A stretch of DNA of 64,000 nucleotides, taken from an uncultured Pelagibacteraceae bacterium. GTDB lineage: Bacteria > Pseudomonadota > Alphaproteobacteria > Pelagibacterales > Pelagibacteraceae. The position numbers and the translations under genes were made by a program. The notes under the pieces were generated by a model. That model searched no databases. It was given only the letters and a program-made list of their open reading frames with translations, and was not told the origin of the DNA. The stretch lies in NCBI GenBank assembly GCA_902548405.1, contig CACCRN010000001.1, positions 1-64,000 of the forward strand, in the 5' to 3' direction. Positions 45,092 through 54,746 of this stretch are shown here, piece after piece. Positions within the stretch are counted from its first letter, which is position 1. Every line of letters starts with the position of its first letter.

Positions 45092-47012
45092 ATTAAATTT
45101 TTTAAATCCTAGGATTAATTCATACTTAATATTACTTCTTTCGTTAACGACATTGATTTTTGAAGTTACTTTTTACAACCAAATATTGTTTTTTTTAGTT
45201 TTGTTTTTCTCAATACTTCAAAATATTTATTTATATAGATTTAAGAACATACTTTCTTTGTTAGTAGGAATAATTGTAATTTATGTTCAATTTAAATTAA
45301 GTAATGAAACTTTTTCCAAAGAGTTTTTCTTAAACTTAGTACTGCTATTAATTTTTATTAAATTTTCAGAAGCAAAAAATAAAAACGATTATTTTTTTTT
45401 CAATTTTACTACAATTTTTTTGTCTGTATCTTCATTGATATATGGGCAAGATTTTCTAAGTTCAGTGAATTCAATTTTTTTAATGCTATTATCAATAATT
45501 CACTTATATTCTTTAAATCAACAAAAAATAATCAAACTAAATCTAAGATATTTAGGTAAGTATTTATTTGTAGGCATTATTATTTTATCTTTCATTGCCT
45601 CAATTTATTTTGTATTCCCACGTTATGAAGTAAAGATTAAATTATTTGAAACTGCTAAAAATAATTTAGGAATACCAGATCAAATAGAATTAGGATCTTT
45701 TAGTGAAATTTCAAATGTCGATGAAAAAGTATTTATTTTTAATACTTTAGAGAAAAATAGAGATGAACCTTTATATTTTAGAGTAAAGGTTTTTGATATT
45801 ATGAATAATAAAAGATCTTGGGTTTCAACCCCAGAGGAAGTTTTTAATATTAATTATAAAAATAGTTATAAGATTAATAAAATAAACAATCCTACTAAAA
45901 ATTCAACAAGATTAATAATTTATCCTAATGAGAAAAACTGGTTGCCGATATTAAAAAGTTTTTATTATGATAACAGCTTTGTTAATAATAATATTTTTAA
46001 TGAAACTGCAGAAACTGTTGAAAAAACTACAAAAAAAACCCCATATATTATTAAGTCCAGCAATTTTAAAGTTAAGTTTGATAACAAAATTTTAAATTTT
46101 TATACAAAATTACCTGAAGCATTTTCTCAAAAGTTAATAAATTGGTCTTTTAATATAAGAAATAATTCCTCAAATAATATTGATTATTTAGATCAGTTGA
46201 TGAAGCATTTTGCTAATGGAGAATATTTTTACTCATTAAGCCCAGAGATAGATAATTCAAATAATTATGAAAAATTTTTCTTTGATACCAAAACAGGATA
46301 CTGCGAATATTATTCTGGTATGTTTGCAATACTTGCAAGATTGCAAGGCATACCTACAAGATTAGTAAGTGGTTATATGGGAGGTGAGTATAATGAATTA
46401 GGTAATTTTTATATCTTTAAGCAATCTGATGCTCACACATGGGTCGAAAGCTATATTGAAGGCAAAGGGTGGGTTAGATTTGATCCTACTCAGGTTATTC
46501 CTCAAATCAATATCATTAGTTTTAACAATGTATCTTCTAATAATACTAAATCAGATGGTATAGAAAAAAATAACCTATTTTTAAAACCAAGTACGATCAA
46601 ATTATACTATGATTATTTTGATTATATTTGGACGAATAAATTTCAAGATTATAATCAAGAATCTAGAGAAGAGTTTTTGGAGAATAGTTTTCAAAATATA
46701 AAATTTAATTCAGTATATATATTAATAATTATAGCTATTTTAATTCTAATTAAACCTTTTCAAATATTAATTAGAAAAAAAATATTTTTTTCAATTTTGT
46801 TTAACAAAATACGTGCTAAAAAAAATGTTTTAAATAAGTCTCTTACTCATCAAGAGCTTTTCATGAAACTTTCTGATTTTGAGAAAATGAATTTTGCTGA
46901 GGTTTTTGATCTTTACGAAAAGAAAAGTTTCGCAAAAAATTATATAACTAATTATAGAATTTTTTTTCAAATAAATTATAAAATACTAAAATTTTTCTTT
47001 AATATTAATTAG
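45084..47012 (+). CDS. Transglutaminase-like membrane protein (TgpA family)
   Basis: 642 aa. The N-terminal part has five or six membrane helices (about 12-185), followed by a periplasmic transglutaminase core with a complete catalytic triad: C407 (GYCEYYSG), H451 (DAHTWVE) and D467 (RFDPTQ). A final membrane helix lies at about 545-562, with a cytoplasmic helical C-terminus. Members near MoxR/DUF58 are thought to act on envelope proteins. The gene overlaps DUF58 by 8 bp and ends convergent with a sulfatase-fold gene (20-bp gap). Confidence 0.88.
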   Translation: MSKLNFLNPRINSYLILLLSLTTLIFEVTFYNQILFFLVLFFSILQNIYLYRFKNILSLLVGIIVIYVQFKLSNETFSKEFFLNLVLLLIFIKFSEAKNKNDYFFFNFTTIFLSVSSLIYGQDFLSSVNSIFLMLLSIIHLYSLNQQKIIKLNLRYLGKYLFVGIIILSFIASIYFVFPRYEVKIKLFETAKNNLGIPDQIELGSFSEISNVDEKVFIFNTLEKNRDEPLYFRVKVFDIMNNKRSWVSTPEEVFNINYKNSYKINKINNPTKNSTRLIIYPNEKNWLPILKSFYYDNSFVNNNIFNETAETVEKTTKKTPYIIKSSNFKVKFDNKILNFYTKLPEAFSQKLINWSFNIRNNSSNNIDYLDQLMKHFANGEYFYSLSPEIDNSNNYEKFFFDTKTGYCEYYSGMFAILARLQGIPTRLVSGYMGGEYNELGNFYIFKQSDAHTWVESYIEGKGWVRFDPTQVIPQINIISFNNVSSNNTKSDGIEKNNLFLKPSTIKLYYDYFDYIWTNKFQDYNQESREEFLENSFQNIKFNSVYILIIIAILILIKPFQILIRKKIFFSILFNKIRAKKNVLNKSLTHQELFMKLSDFEKMNFAEVFDLYEKKSFAKNYITNYRIFFQINYKILKFFFNIN

Positions 47013-47032
47013 GTTTCATAGAAATCTAATGG

Positions 47033-48592
47033 TTAATCGATAGTTGCAATCATTTTTGCGTTTGGACCAGGGTCTAAACCATCAGTTCTTGCTGGTGGGA
47101 CAAATTTTAATAAACGTCTCAAATAAAAATTACTCAAAATATCATAACGCATTACTAAATTATAATGTTTGTCATAATCAAATTTTTTTTCATTTTGAAA
47201 TAAAGAGACTCCAAAACCAAATTGTTTATTATTATTAGGTAAAATTTCTAAAGCATCTAAAATAGTTGGTGCTACATCAAAATGGTTCATTTTTGATCTT
47301 TGAATTTTTTTATTTGAATAAATTTTAAAATAAAGATTTCTATTTTCTATTTTATTTAAAGATCCAAACAAATCACGAAAAGCTAAATGGTCTCCCATCA
47401 CAACAACTACAGTATTTTCTAAAATACCTAAATTATCTAAATCATCAAAGAATTTTTTGATGACTTTACCAGAGCATTTGTATGCTTCATATGCTTGTAA
47501 ACTTTCATTACTTGTATCCCCTAAGATACAATCAGGAGAAAACCCATACGGATGATGAGTATCACTACTTTTAAAAGTAAAATTAAATTTTTTTCCAGCT
47601 TCATATATTTTAATCATTTCTTGTTTTGCATGATTTAACATGTCACTATCAAATACACTCTCTCCCCAAGCTGATTGATTGGATGATTTTTCAGTTATGT
47701 TTAAATCTCTTCTAATCACATTTGCATCATTAACTTTATATCCATGTTTTTTTTTAAACGGTCCAGTGCTTTGAAATTTTCCATCAACTGCAAAGTAAAA
47801 AATTTGTTCATAATTTTGTCTAGCCAAAACATCACTTAAACAAAAGAGTTTTTCTTTTGGTATTTTATTTAGATTTGAATTAACAACTACATTAAAAGGT
47901 AGGGAACACTGGCTAGCCACAATTCCAGCAATACTAAAACTAGTAGATGGACCATGTTTAAAGTTATAAATATTTTCTCCTTTTATTTTGTTAAAGAATT
48001 CAAGAGGATCTGATTTATCATTATTTGATAATTTACTTACGTCATACTCTAAAGACTCAACATAAAATAATATTAAATTTTTTTGATTAGCAGGTTCATT
48101 ATATTTTATTAAATAAGGGTTTTTATAAAGCTCTGGATAATCCTCATAACGAGCATTTTTTTCAAAATATTCAAAAAATCCAAACTGAAATACAAAAAAT
48201 AAAGAACAATAAACCAGAAATATATAACTATTGAATAAAAAAATTTTAATAAACTTACTTAAAAAAACTAATTTAAAAATTTTAATGTATTTATTTAACC
48301 AAAGGTATTTATAGTCTTCATTTGAATTTTGTATTTGTTCGAATTTATTGCCAGCAAATAAAAAAATAATTGATAAAACAAAAGCAGGAAAGATTGTATA
48401 TAATAAGAAGCTAATCTTATATTCATTAGGTGAGTCTTTAAAACCCTCATAACCAATATGGATATTGTAAAGAATTTCAACATAGTAAACATTTTTACCG
48501 AATGTCTTAGTGATCCATAAGGTTAGCAATATTATAAAAAAACCAAAAGTTAAAATTAGAAAGTTTAAAATGTTTTTTTTAAAAAACTTCAT
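47033..48592 (-). CDS. Membrane sulfatase/phosphoglycerol-transferase-fold protein
   Basis: 519 aa: three or four membrane helices in the first 145 residues, then an extracytoplasmic alkaline-phosphatase-superfamily domain. Metal and nucleophile site segments are visible: LILFYVESLEYD, GPSTSFSIAGIVASQ (nucleophile Ser/Thr area), FKSSDTHHPYGF and VVVMGDHLAFRD. This is the LtaS/MdoB-type architecture, which transfers phosphoglycerol or phosphoethanolamine to glycans or lipids. The acceptor is unknown. The start is ATG 48592; there is no clear operon partner. Confidence 0.8.
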   Translation of the reverse strand: MKFFKKNILNFLILTFGFFIILLTLWITKTFGKNVYYVEILYNIHIGYEGFKDSPNEYKISFLLYTIFPAFVLSIIFLFAGNKFEQIQNSNEDYKYLWLNKYIKIFKLVFLSKFIKIFLFNSYIFLVYCSLFFVFQFGFFEYFEKNARYEDYPELYKNPYLIKYNEPANQKNLILFYVESLEYDVSKLSNNDKSDPLEFFNKIKGENIYNFKHGPSTSFSIAGIVASQCSLPFNVVVNSNLNKIPKEKLFCLSDVLARQNYEQIFYFAVDGKFQSTGPFKKKHGYKVNDANVIRRDLNITEKSSNQSAWGESVFDSDMLNHAKQEMIKIYEAGKKFNFTFKSSDTHHPYGFSPDCILGDTSNESLQAYEAYKCSGKVIKKFFDDLDNLGILENTVVVVMGDHLAFRDLFGSLNKIENRNLYFKIYSNKKIQRSKMNHFDVAPTILDALEILPNNNKQFGFGVSLFQNEKKFDYDKHYNLVMRYDILSNFYLRRLLKFVPPARTDGLDPGPNAKMIATID

Positions 48593-48672
48593 ATTGTTTT
48601 ATAAAAAGTTTAATTTTATTTTATAAAAACTTTTAAGAATATTTAGAAACTTATCAACAAGAAGAAAATATA

Positions 48673-48975
48673 TTAATTTTCAATGTCAAAAAAACTTGTT
48701 AATTTTGCAAGTTTTAAAACTGAAACTACAGCTTCGCTAGGTTTTATAATCTTAAATTCTTTACTACCTTCCCCAGCTCTTTGTTTACTTTCAATCAATA
48801 CTGCAATTCCTGAACTATCAATGTAATCCACAGCACTCATATCAACTGACACAGCTTTATTATCATCTAGAGCTCCATGCACTTGTTGTCTTAAGTTCCC
48901 TGAATTTTCTAGATCTATTTCACCGCTGACTGTAATTATCAGCACATCATTTTCAGTTTTTTCTAGGTAACTCAT
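48673..48975 (-). CDS. STAS-domain anti-anti-sigma factor (SpoIIAA/RsbV type)
   Basis: A minimal 100-aa STAS protein: EKTENDVLIITVSGEIDLEN, then VDMSAVDYIDSSGIAVLIES with the phospho-acceptor Ser in DSSG, and a final helix (VLKLAKLTSFFDIEN). It is the second STAS protein in the window and lacks the acidic tail of the first. The CHASE2-SpoIIE protein at 22172-24166 is a candidate phosphatase. No RsbW/SpoIIAB-like kinase is encoded here. Confidence 0.88.
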   Translation of the reverse strand: MSYLEKTENDVLIITVSGEIDLENSGNLRQQVHGALDDNKAVSVDMSAVDYIDSSGIAVLIESKQRAGEGSKEFKIIKPSEAVVSVLKLAKLTSFFDIEN

Positions 48976-49074
48976 GATTTGAATATAATCAGAGTAAACA
49001 CGTAGTCAACAAAATCATTTAAGTTAAATGTTTTTGCTGATGGTAAATATTGAAATTAATTTAAAAAATTAAGC

Positions 49075-49287
49075 CTAGGAGTAACTTGCAGCAATTAATG
49101 CGATTGCAGAAACAGTCGATACAAAATAGATTAGTTTTTTCTTTTTCTTCTCTTTGCCATTAATCTTATTCATCATTTCTTCATAACTTAACTTAGCGTT
49201 ATATTCATTATTCTCTAAATAAGCTTTAGGTACCACCACATCATTTATTTTTTTGTTTTTTAAAATTATATGTTGGATATTGTTCAT
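49075..49287 (-). CDS. Small tail-anchored membrane protein
   Basis: 70 aa. A soluble N-terminus (IILKNKKINDVVVPKAYLEN) is followed by a Lys-rich stretch (GKEKKKKKL) and a C-terminal membrane helix (LIYFVSTVSAIALIAASYS), the pattern of a tail-anchored or N-in protein. No family is recognised. It starts 3 bp after the stop of the winged-helix regulator gene on the same strand, so the two are probably one transcript. Confidence 0.55.
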   Translation of the reverse strand: MNNIQHIILKNKKINDVVVPKAYLENNEYNAKLSYEEMMNKINGKEKKKKKLIYFVSTVSAIALIAASYS

Positions 49288-49290
49288 AAT

Positions 49291-49677
49291 TTAAATTTTT
49301 GTAGAAAGCTCAATTAATTCTTTGAGAATTATTTCATTATTTTCTAAATTTTTTTTTCTCCATTCTTGAGAAACATAAATTTTTGAATTTTCTCTAATTA
49401 ACCAATTTAATTTGATTAATTCTGAAACTTTTCTTCTAACAGTTTCTCTTGGAAGACCAAGACTTCTTGAAATTAAATTAATACTTGCTCCATTTGAAGT
49501 AGAGCAAAAAACCTCATTTTCACAAATTAGATTTTCATTTGTGAAATTTTTTAAATTAATTCTGCTTACTAATTTTAATATTTGAGGGTAATAAGATCTG
49601 TCACCAAAGTCTGATATATCTTTTGTATATATTGAAGCGACTAAATCTTCGATTATTTTGTAATTTTGTAAATGCAT
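49291..49677 (-). CDS. Small winged helix-turn-helix regulator
   Basis: 128 aa. The C-terminal half carries a Crp-like winged helix (INLISRSLGLPRETVRRKVS, then LIKLNWLIRENSKIYVS). The first 65 residues are helical, with one Cys near the centre (LICENEVFCS). There is no cyclic-nucleotide domain. A palindrome at 49691-49703 lies 14 bp upstream of the start and could be its own operator. It is probably co-transcribed with the small tail-anchored protein and perhaps the STAS gene (99-bp gap). Confidence 0.65.
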   Translation of the reverse strand: MHLQNYKIIEDLVASIYTKDISDFGDRSYYPQILKLVSRINLKNFTNENLICENEVFCSTSNGASINLISRSLGLPRETVRRKVSELIKLNWLIRENSKIYVSQEWRKKNLENNEIILKELIELSTKI

Positions 49678-49690
49678 GAGATGATCTTTT

Positions 49691-49703
49691 ACCCAAATTG
49701 GGT
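49691..49703. promoter_or_regulatory. 13-bp palindrome upstream of the winged-helix regulator
   Basis: ACCCAA, A, TTGGGT forms a perfect inverted repeat just before the regulator start. On the plus strand eight T follow, but the one-base centre cannot fold as a terminator hairpin and no plus-strand gene ends here. An operator for the adjacent regulator is the simpler reading. Confidence 0.4.
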
Positions 49704-49764
49704 TTTTTTTAAAATAAAATTTATATTATTATCTATGCTTAATATATAATTTTTCTATAGATAT

Positions 49765-52700
49765 TTATTGAATAGCTTGAACTTCTAGCTTCTTAGTTTT
49801 CAAAGATTTAATTGCTTCCAAACATGCTAGAGCAGTGGACATATTTGTACAATAAGGAACTTTATTTTTAAGCGTTGCTCTACGAAGTGCAATAGCATCA
49901 TTTAATCTGTGCTCACTGTTTCCACCACCAGTATTAATTACAAGTGCAATTTTATTAGAGTCCAAAACATCTACAATGTGAGGACTACCACTACTTACTT
50001 TGTTTATAATTTTACATTTCATTCTATGTTTTTGTATGTATTCAGCAGTACCTTTTGTTGCACATAATTTGAAGTTAAGCTTAATTAGCTGTCTTGCTAA
50101 ATCAATACCTTCATCTTTATGAGAGTCTTTTAAAGATATAAATGCAAGACCTTCTTTTGGAAGTGAATTAGTTGCAGCAATCTGACTTTTAGCAAAAGCC
50201 ATTCCAAAATCTTTATCAAATCCCATCACTTCACCTGTAGACTTCATTTCAGGGCCTAAAAGTAAATCACTATTTGGAAATTTATTAAAAGGAAATACCG
50301 CCTCTTTTACTGCATACATTCCTTTTGATTTATCTTTAAGATTAAATTTAGAAAGCTTTTCTCCAGCCATTATTCTTGATGCAATCTTTGCAAGTGGAAT
50401 TCCTTTTGCTTTTGATACAAAAGGTACAGTTCGACTAGCACGAGGATTTACTTCAATAATATAAATTTCATCTTTTTTGATTGCATATTGAATATTCATA
50501 AAACCTTTTACTTTTAAAGCTAGAGCTAGTTTTTTTGTTTGGCTTTCAATTTCTTTAATTAGATATGGTTTAATAGATACAGGTGGCAAACTACATGCTG
50601 AGTCCCCAGAATGAATTCCTGCTTCCTCTATATGTTGCATTATACCTGCTACATAAACATCTTTACCATCAGAAATAGCATCCACATCAACTTCCATCGC
50701 ATGATCTAGAAATTTATCAATTAGAATTGGATTTTCTTCTGCTGCTTTAAATGCTTCCTCAACAAAGTTTTTCAATTGACTTTTTTCATGAACAATTTCC
50801 ATTGCTCTTCCACCTAGAACATATGAAGGTCTCACCACTAGGGGTAAACCAATTTTTTCAGATATTTTAATTGCTTCTTTAAATGTTTTTGCAATCCCAC
50901 TATCAGCTTGTTTTAGATTTAATTTAATTAATAAATTTCTAAATTGATCTCTATCTTCTGCTAAATCTATAGAGTTATATTGTGTTCCTAAAATTGGAAG
51001 TTTGTTATCATTTAAAAATTTAGCAAGCTTTATTGGAGTTTGTCCTCCAAACTGAGCAATAACTCCTATTAGATTTCCTTTTTCTTGCTCTTTTTTAATA
51101 ATGTTAAATACATACTCTTCTTTTAAAGGTTCAAAATATAACCGATCACTTGTATCGTAATCAGTAGATACAGTTTCAGGATTACAATTAACCATGATGG
51201 TCTCAAAACCTGCGTCTTTTAATGAAAAACTTGCCTGACAACAGCAATAATCAAACTCAATCCCTTGGCCTATTCTGTTAGGTCCACCACCTAAAATAAT
51301 TATTTTCTTTCTATTTGATGGATCTGCTTCGCACTCAGAATTTATTGAAAAATTTCTTTGATAAGTTGAATACATGTAAGGCGTAAATGATTTAAATTCA
51401 GCAGCACAGGTATCGACTTTTTTGTATACTGGCAGGACTTTTAGAGCTGTTCGTTTTCTTCTTACTGCATCTTCTGAGGAATTAGTAAGCTCTGCTAATT
51501 TTTTGTCTGAAAAACCAATAGATTTAATTCTATTAAATTCATTATATTCTTTTGGAAGACCTTTTTTTTTAATAACTAACTCGTTATCAACAATTTCCTT
51601 AATTTGTCCTAAGAACCAAGGATCAATTTTAGATAAACTATAAATTCTTTTTAAGTTGATTTTTTTTCTAAAGGCCTCAGCAACAAGAAGCATTTTATTT
51701 GGAATATGTTCTTTAAGTTTTTTTTCGATTTGTTTTTTATTTAGATTAAATATTTGATCTAAACCAGAAAAACCAGTTTCTAAAGAGACTAGAGCTTTTT
51801 GAACAGATTCTTTGAAATTTCTTCCGATAGCCATTGCTTCCCCAACAGATTTCATTGAAGTACCTAAAGTTGCCGGCGAGGTAGAAAATTTTTCAAAAGT
51901 AAATCTTGGTATTTTAGTTACCACATAATCAATACTTGGTTCAAAAGAAGCAGGTGTTACTTTTGTAATTTCATTTTTAAGTTCATCTAAAGTATACCCA
52001 ACTGCAAGCTTAGCTGCTACTTTTGCAATTGGAAACCCAGTTGCTTTAGATGCAAGTGCTGAAGATCTAGATACTCTTGGATTCATTTCAATAACAACCA
52101 TTCGTCCATTTTTTGGATTGATTGCAAATTGAACATTGGATCCACCTGTCTCAACTCCAATTTTTCTTAAACACTCAATAGAGGCATTTCTCATAACTTG
52201 ATATTCTTTATCAGTAAGAGTTAAAGCTGGAGCTACAGTTACAGAATCTCCTGTGTGAATTCCCATCGGATCGATATTTTCTATTGAGCAAATGATGATA
52301 CAATTGTCTTTTTTGTCTCTTACAACTTCCATCTCAAATTCTTTCCAACCTTCTAAACACTCTTCTACAAGAACCTGGCTAACTGGTGACTCGTGTAATC
52401 CATTTTTTATAATTTTAAGATATTCTTTTTTATTCTTTGCTATTCCTCCACCTAGACCACCTAGAGTAAATGCAGGTCTGATGATTGCAGGTAAACCAAT
52501 TTTACTAAGAACTTTAGAAGCCTGATTTATATTATTAACAATTTCAGATCTTGGTAAATCTAAACCAATATCAACCATATTTTTTCTAAATTTCTTTCGA
52601 TCTTCAGCATTAGAAATTGCTTTAGAATTTGCTCCAATAAGTTCTATTTTATATTTTTTTAATATTCCTTTTTTCTCTGCTTCCATTGCAAGGTTAAGAG

Positions 52701-52983
52701 CAGTTTGTCCCCCCATTGTTGGTAGAATTGCATTTGGTTTTTCTTCTATAAGAATTTTCTCTAGAACTTCTAAGGTGATTGGCTCTATATAAGTTTTATC
52801 TGCAACATCTGGATCTGTCATGATGGTTGCAGGGTTAGAATTAATTAAAACAACTTTATAACCTTCATCTTTTAAAGCTTTACAAGCTTGTGTTCCTGAA
52901 TAATCAAACTCACATGCTTGACCAATTATTATTGGACCAGCACCTACCACTAAAATTTTTTTAAGATCTTTTCTTTTTGGCAT
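49765..52983 (-). CDS. carB: Carbamoyl-phosphate synthase, large subunit
   Basis: Makes carbamoyl phosphate from ammonia, bicarbonate and 2 ATP for pyrimidine and arginine synthesis. The 1072-aa protein has two homologous ATP-grasp halves (carboxyphosphate half starting [21 protein letters not shown]; carbamate half with [20 protein letters not shown], each in shorter reading segments), an oligomerisation domain between them and a C-terminal MGS-like allosteric domain ([21 protein letters not shown]). The length is the usual one. It overlaps carA by 23 bp, so the two are translated together. Confidence 0.97.
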   Translation of the reverse strand: MPKRKDLKKILVVGAGPIIIGQACEFDYSGTQACKALKDEGYKVVLINSNPATIMTDPDVADKTYIEPITLEVLEKILIEEKPNAILPTMGGQTALNLAMEAEKKGILKKYKIELIGANSKAISNAEDRKKFRKNMVDIGLDLPRSEIVNNINQASKVLSKIGLPAIIRPAFTLGGLGGGIAKNKKEYLKIIKNGLHESPVSQVLVEECLEGWKEFEMEVVRDKKDNCIIICSIENIDPMGIHTGDSVTVAPALTLTDKEYQVMRNASIECLRKIGVETGGSNVQFAINPKNGRMVVIEMNPRVSRSSALASKATGFPIAKVAAKLAVGYTLDELKNEITKVTPASFEPSIDYVVTKIPRFTFEKFSTSPATLGTSMKSVGEAMAIGRNFKESVQKALVSLETGFSGLDQIFNLNKKQIEKKLKEHIPNKMLLVAEAFRKKINLKRIYSLSKIDPWFLGQIKEIVDNELVIKKKGLPKEYNEFNRIKSIGFSDKKLAELTNSSEDAVRRKRTALKVLPVYKKVDTCAAEFKSFTPYMYSTYQRNFSINSECEADPSNRKKIIILGGGPNRIGQGIEFDYCCCQASFSLKDAGFETIMVNCNPETVSTDYDTSDRLYFEPLKEEYVFNIIKKEQEKGNLIGVIAQFGGQTPIKLAKFLNDNKLPILGTQYNSIDLAEDRDQFRNLLIKLNLKQADSGIAKTFKEAIKISEKIGLPLVVRPSYVLGGRAMEIVHEKSQLKNFVEEAFKAAEENPILIDKFLDHAMEVDVDAISDGKDVYVAGIMQHIEEAGIHSGDSACSLPPVSIKPYLIKEIESQTKKLALALKVKGFMNIQYAIKKDEIYIIEVNPRASRTVPFVSKAKGIPLAKIASRIMAGEKLSKFNLKDKSKGMYAVKEAVFPFNKFPNSDLLLGPEMKSTGEVMGFDKDFGMAFAKSQIAATNSLPKEGLAFISLKDSHKDEGIDLARQLIKLNFKLCATKGTAEYIQKHRMKCKIINKVSSGSPHIVDVLDSNKIALVINTGGGNSEHRLNDAIALRRATLKNKVPYCTNMSTALACLEAIKSLKTKKLEVQAIQ

Positions 52984-54157
52984 TTTTTTTCATATTGTTA
53001 ATAAATTCTTTAAATAAATAGACACTGTCTTGAGGTCCTGGATTAGATTCAGGGTGATACTGCACTGAAAATATAGGTTTGTTTTTTAATTTAATTCCTT
53101 CGATACTATTATCAAATAATGATTTATGAGTGACTTCAATATTTTTCGGTAAAGTTTCTTTAACAACTTCAAAGCCATGGTTTTGACTAGTAATCTCTAC
53201 ATTGTCATGAATTAAATTTTTTACAGGATGATTTGCGCCTCTATGACCTAACTTCATTTTTTTTGTTTTACCACCAAGTGTTAAAGCGAGTATCTGGTGA
53301 CCTAAACAAATACCAAATATTGGAATGTTTTTTTTAATAAGGTTTTTAATTATATTTATCGCATACTTTCCTGTAGCAGCTGGATCTCCAGGACCGTTTG
53401 ATAAAAATATTCCATTTGGTTTAAGACTTAAAATTTTTTCAGCAGATGTTTTGCAATGTACAACTGTCACTTTGCAATTAAAATCAGAAAAATATCTTAA
53501 AATATTTTTTTTGACTCCATAATCTATTGCAACGACATGAAATTGATTTTTCTTATTTTTTACAAATCCATCTTTCTTTTTCCAAGTTTTAAAACCCTTC
53601 CAAATATAATTTTTTGGAGTTGATACTTCTTTAGCAAGATCTAGATTTTTTAACCCACCCCATTTTAAAGTAGTATTTGTAATTTTGCTTATGTTAAATT
53701 TTTGTTTTTTTGAGAAAGCAATTGTTCCTTTTGGTGCTCCTTTATCTCGAATAAAATTAGTTAAATTTCTAGTATCTAGACCAGTGAGACCAACAATTTT
53801 GTTTTTCTTAAGCCATGCATCTAAATGTAAAAAAGCTCTATAGTTTGATGGATCAGTAATTTCTGAATTAAAAATTACTCCTCTAGTCCATATTTTGTCA
53901 GACTCTATATCTTCCCTGTTAGTACCTACATTTCCAATGTGTGGAAACGTAAAATTGATAATTTGACCGGCATAGGATGGATCTGAGATTATTTCCTGGT
54001 AACCAGTTAAAGAAGTATTAAAACATACTTCTCCAGTTGCTTCTCCTTCGTAGCCAATACCTATTCCTTTAAACACCTTCTTGTTTTCAAGAACTAAAAC
54101 GCCTGTATTAATTTGATGATTATTTTTTGAGTTTATTTTTTTTGAATTTTTGATCAA
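52961..54157 (-). CDS. carA: Carbamoyl-phosphate synthase, small (glutaminase) subunit
   Basis: The 398-aa subunit hydrolyses glutamine and channels ammonia to CarB. The N-terminal CPSase_sm domain ([35 protein letters not shown]) precedes a class I glutamine amidotransferase domain with nucleophile Cys in [11 protein letters not shown] and the His/Glu pair in [11 protein letters not shown]. The oxyanion segment [10 protein letters not shown] is intact. A Lys/Asn-rich 20-residue N-terminal extension precedes the domain. It is divergent from yqeY across 127 bp. Confidence 0.97.
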   Translation of the reverse strand: MIKNSKKINSKNNHQINTGVLVLENKKVFKGIGIGYEGEATGEVCFNTSLTGYQEIISDPSYAGQIINFTFPHIGNVGTNREDIESDKIWTRGVIFNSEITDPSNYRAFLHLDAWLKKNKIVGLTGLDTRNLTNFIRDKGAPKGTIAFSKKQKFNISKITNTTLKWGGLKNLDLAKEVSTPKNYIWKGFKTWKKKDGFVKNKKNQFHVVAIDYGVKKNILRYFSDFNCKVTVVHCKTSAEKILSLKPNGIFLSNGPGDPAATGKYAINIIKNLIKKNIPIFGICLGHQILALTLGGKTKKMKLGHRGANHPVKNLIHDNVEITSQNHGFEVVKETLPKNIEVTHKSLFDNSIEGIKLKNKPIFSVQYHPESNPGPQDSVYLFKEFINNMKKNAKKKRS

Positions 54158-54284
54158 TTACAACTCATGAGTTAAAGGTTAATACAATAATTGCTTTATT
54201 ATCGCAACAGAGATGTATTATAAAATTGTAAAAAAACAATTTTTCTTTTGAAGAATTTTTTCTTTGAAGTAGATTAAAAAAATT
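54158..54284. promoter_or_regulatory. Divergent promoter region carAB / yqeY-dnaG-rpoD
   Basis: This 127-bp A+T-rich gap must carry the carAB promoter and that of the yqeY-dnaG-rpoD operon. No riboswitch-like fold, attenuator or strong palindrome was recognised by eye. Confidence 0.5.
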
Positions 54285-54746
54285 ATGTCATTAAAGAATA
54301 CTATAGAAAACGAATATAAAAATGCTCTAAAATCTAAAGATAAAAATAAAATATCAACCTACAGGTTAATTTTATCTTCTATTAAAGATTTATTCATTGC
54401 AAATCGTTCTGGGCCCAACAAAAAAGATACAGATGATGAGGATATTAAAAAGCTTCTTAAAAAAATGGTTAAACAAAGAGCCGAATCCATTGATATTTAT
54501 AAAAAAAATAACAGAACAGATTTATTAGAAGTTGAGCAGAATGAATATGATATTTTAAAAAGTTTTCTGCCTAAACAAATGAGCGAAGAAGACACAAAAA
54601 AACTATGCGTTGAATTAATCTCAAAATTAGGTGCTAGCTCGATTAAAGATATGGGTAAAATAATGGGTGAGTTAAAGAAATCTCATTCTGATGAAATTGA
54701 TTTTTCTAAAGCTGGATCAATAATTAAGGAACTATTGAATAGTTAA
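54285..54746 (+). CDS. YqeY/GatB-like protein
   Basis: 153-aa helical protein of the YqeY family: LKNTIENEYKNALKSKDK, STYRLILSSIKD, then the C-terminal GatB-tail-like helices (EEDTKKLCVELISKLGAS, GKIMGELKKSH). The family resembles the tRNA-binding tail domain of the GatB amidotransferase subunit. It commonly precedes dnaG in alphaproteobacteria, as here, and overlaps dnaG by one base (TAATG). Its exact role is unsettled. Confidence 0.9.
   Translation: MSLKNTIENEYKNALKSKDKNKISTYRLILSSIKDLFIANRSGPNKKDTDDEDIKKLLKKMVKQRAESIDIYKKNNRTDLLEVEQNEYDILKSFLPKQMSEEDTKKLCVELISKLGASSIKDMGKIMGELKKSHSDEIDFSKAGSIIKELLNS

Noticed and set aside
49691..49710. ACCCAA-A-TTGGGT followed by eight T as an intrinsic terminator
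   Set aside because: The one-base centre cannot form a loop and no plus-strand gene ends there; it is better read as an operator.
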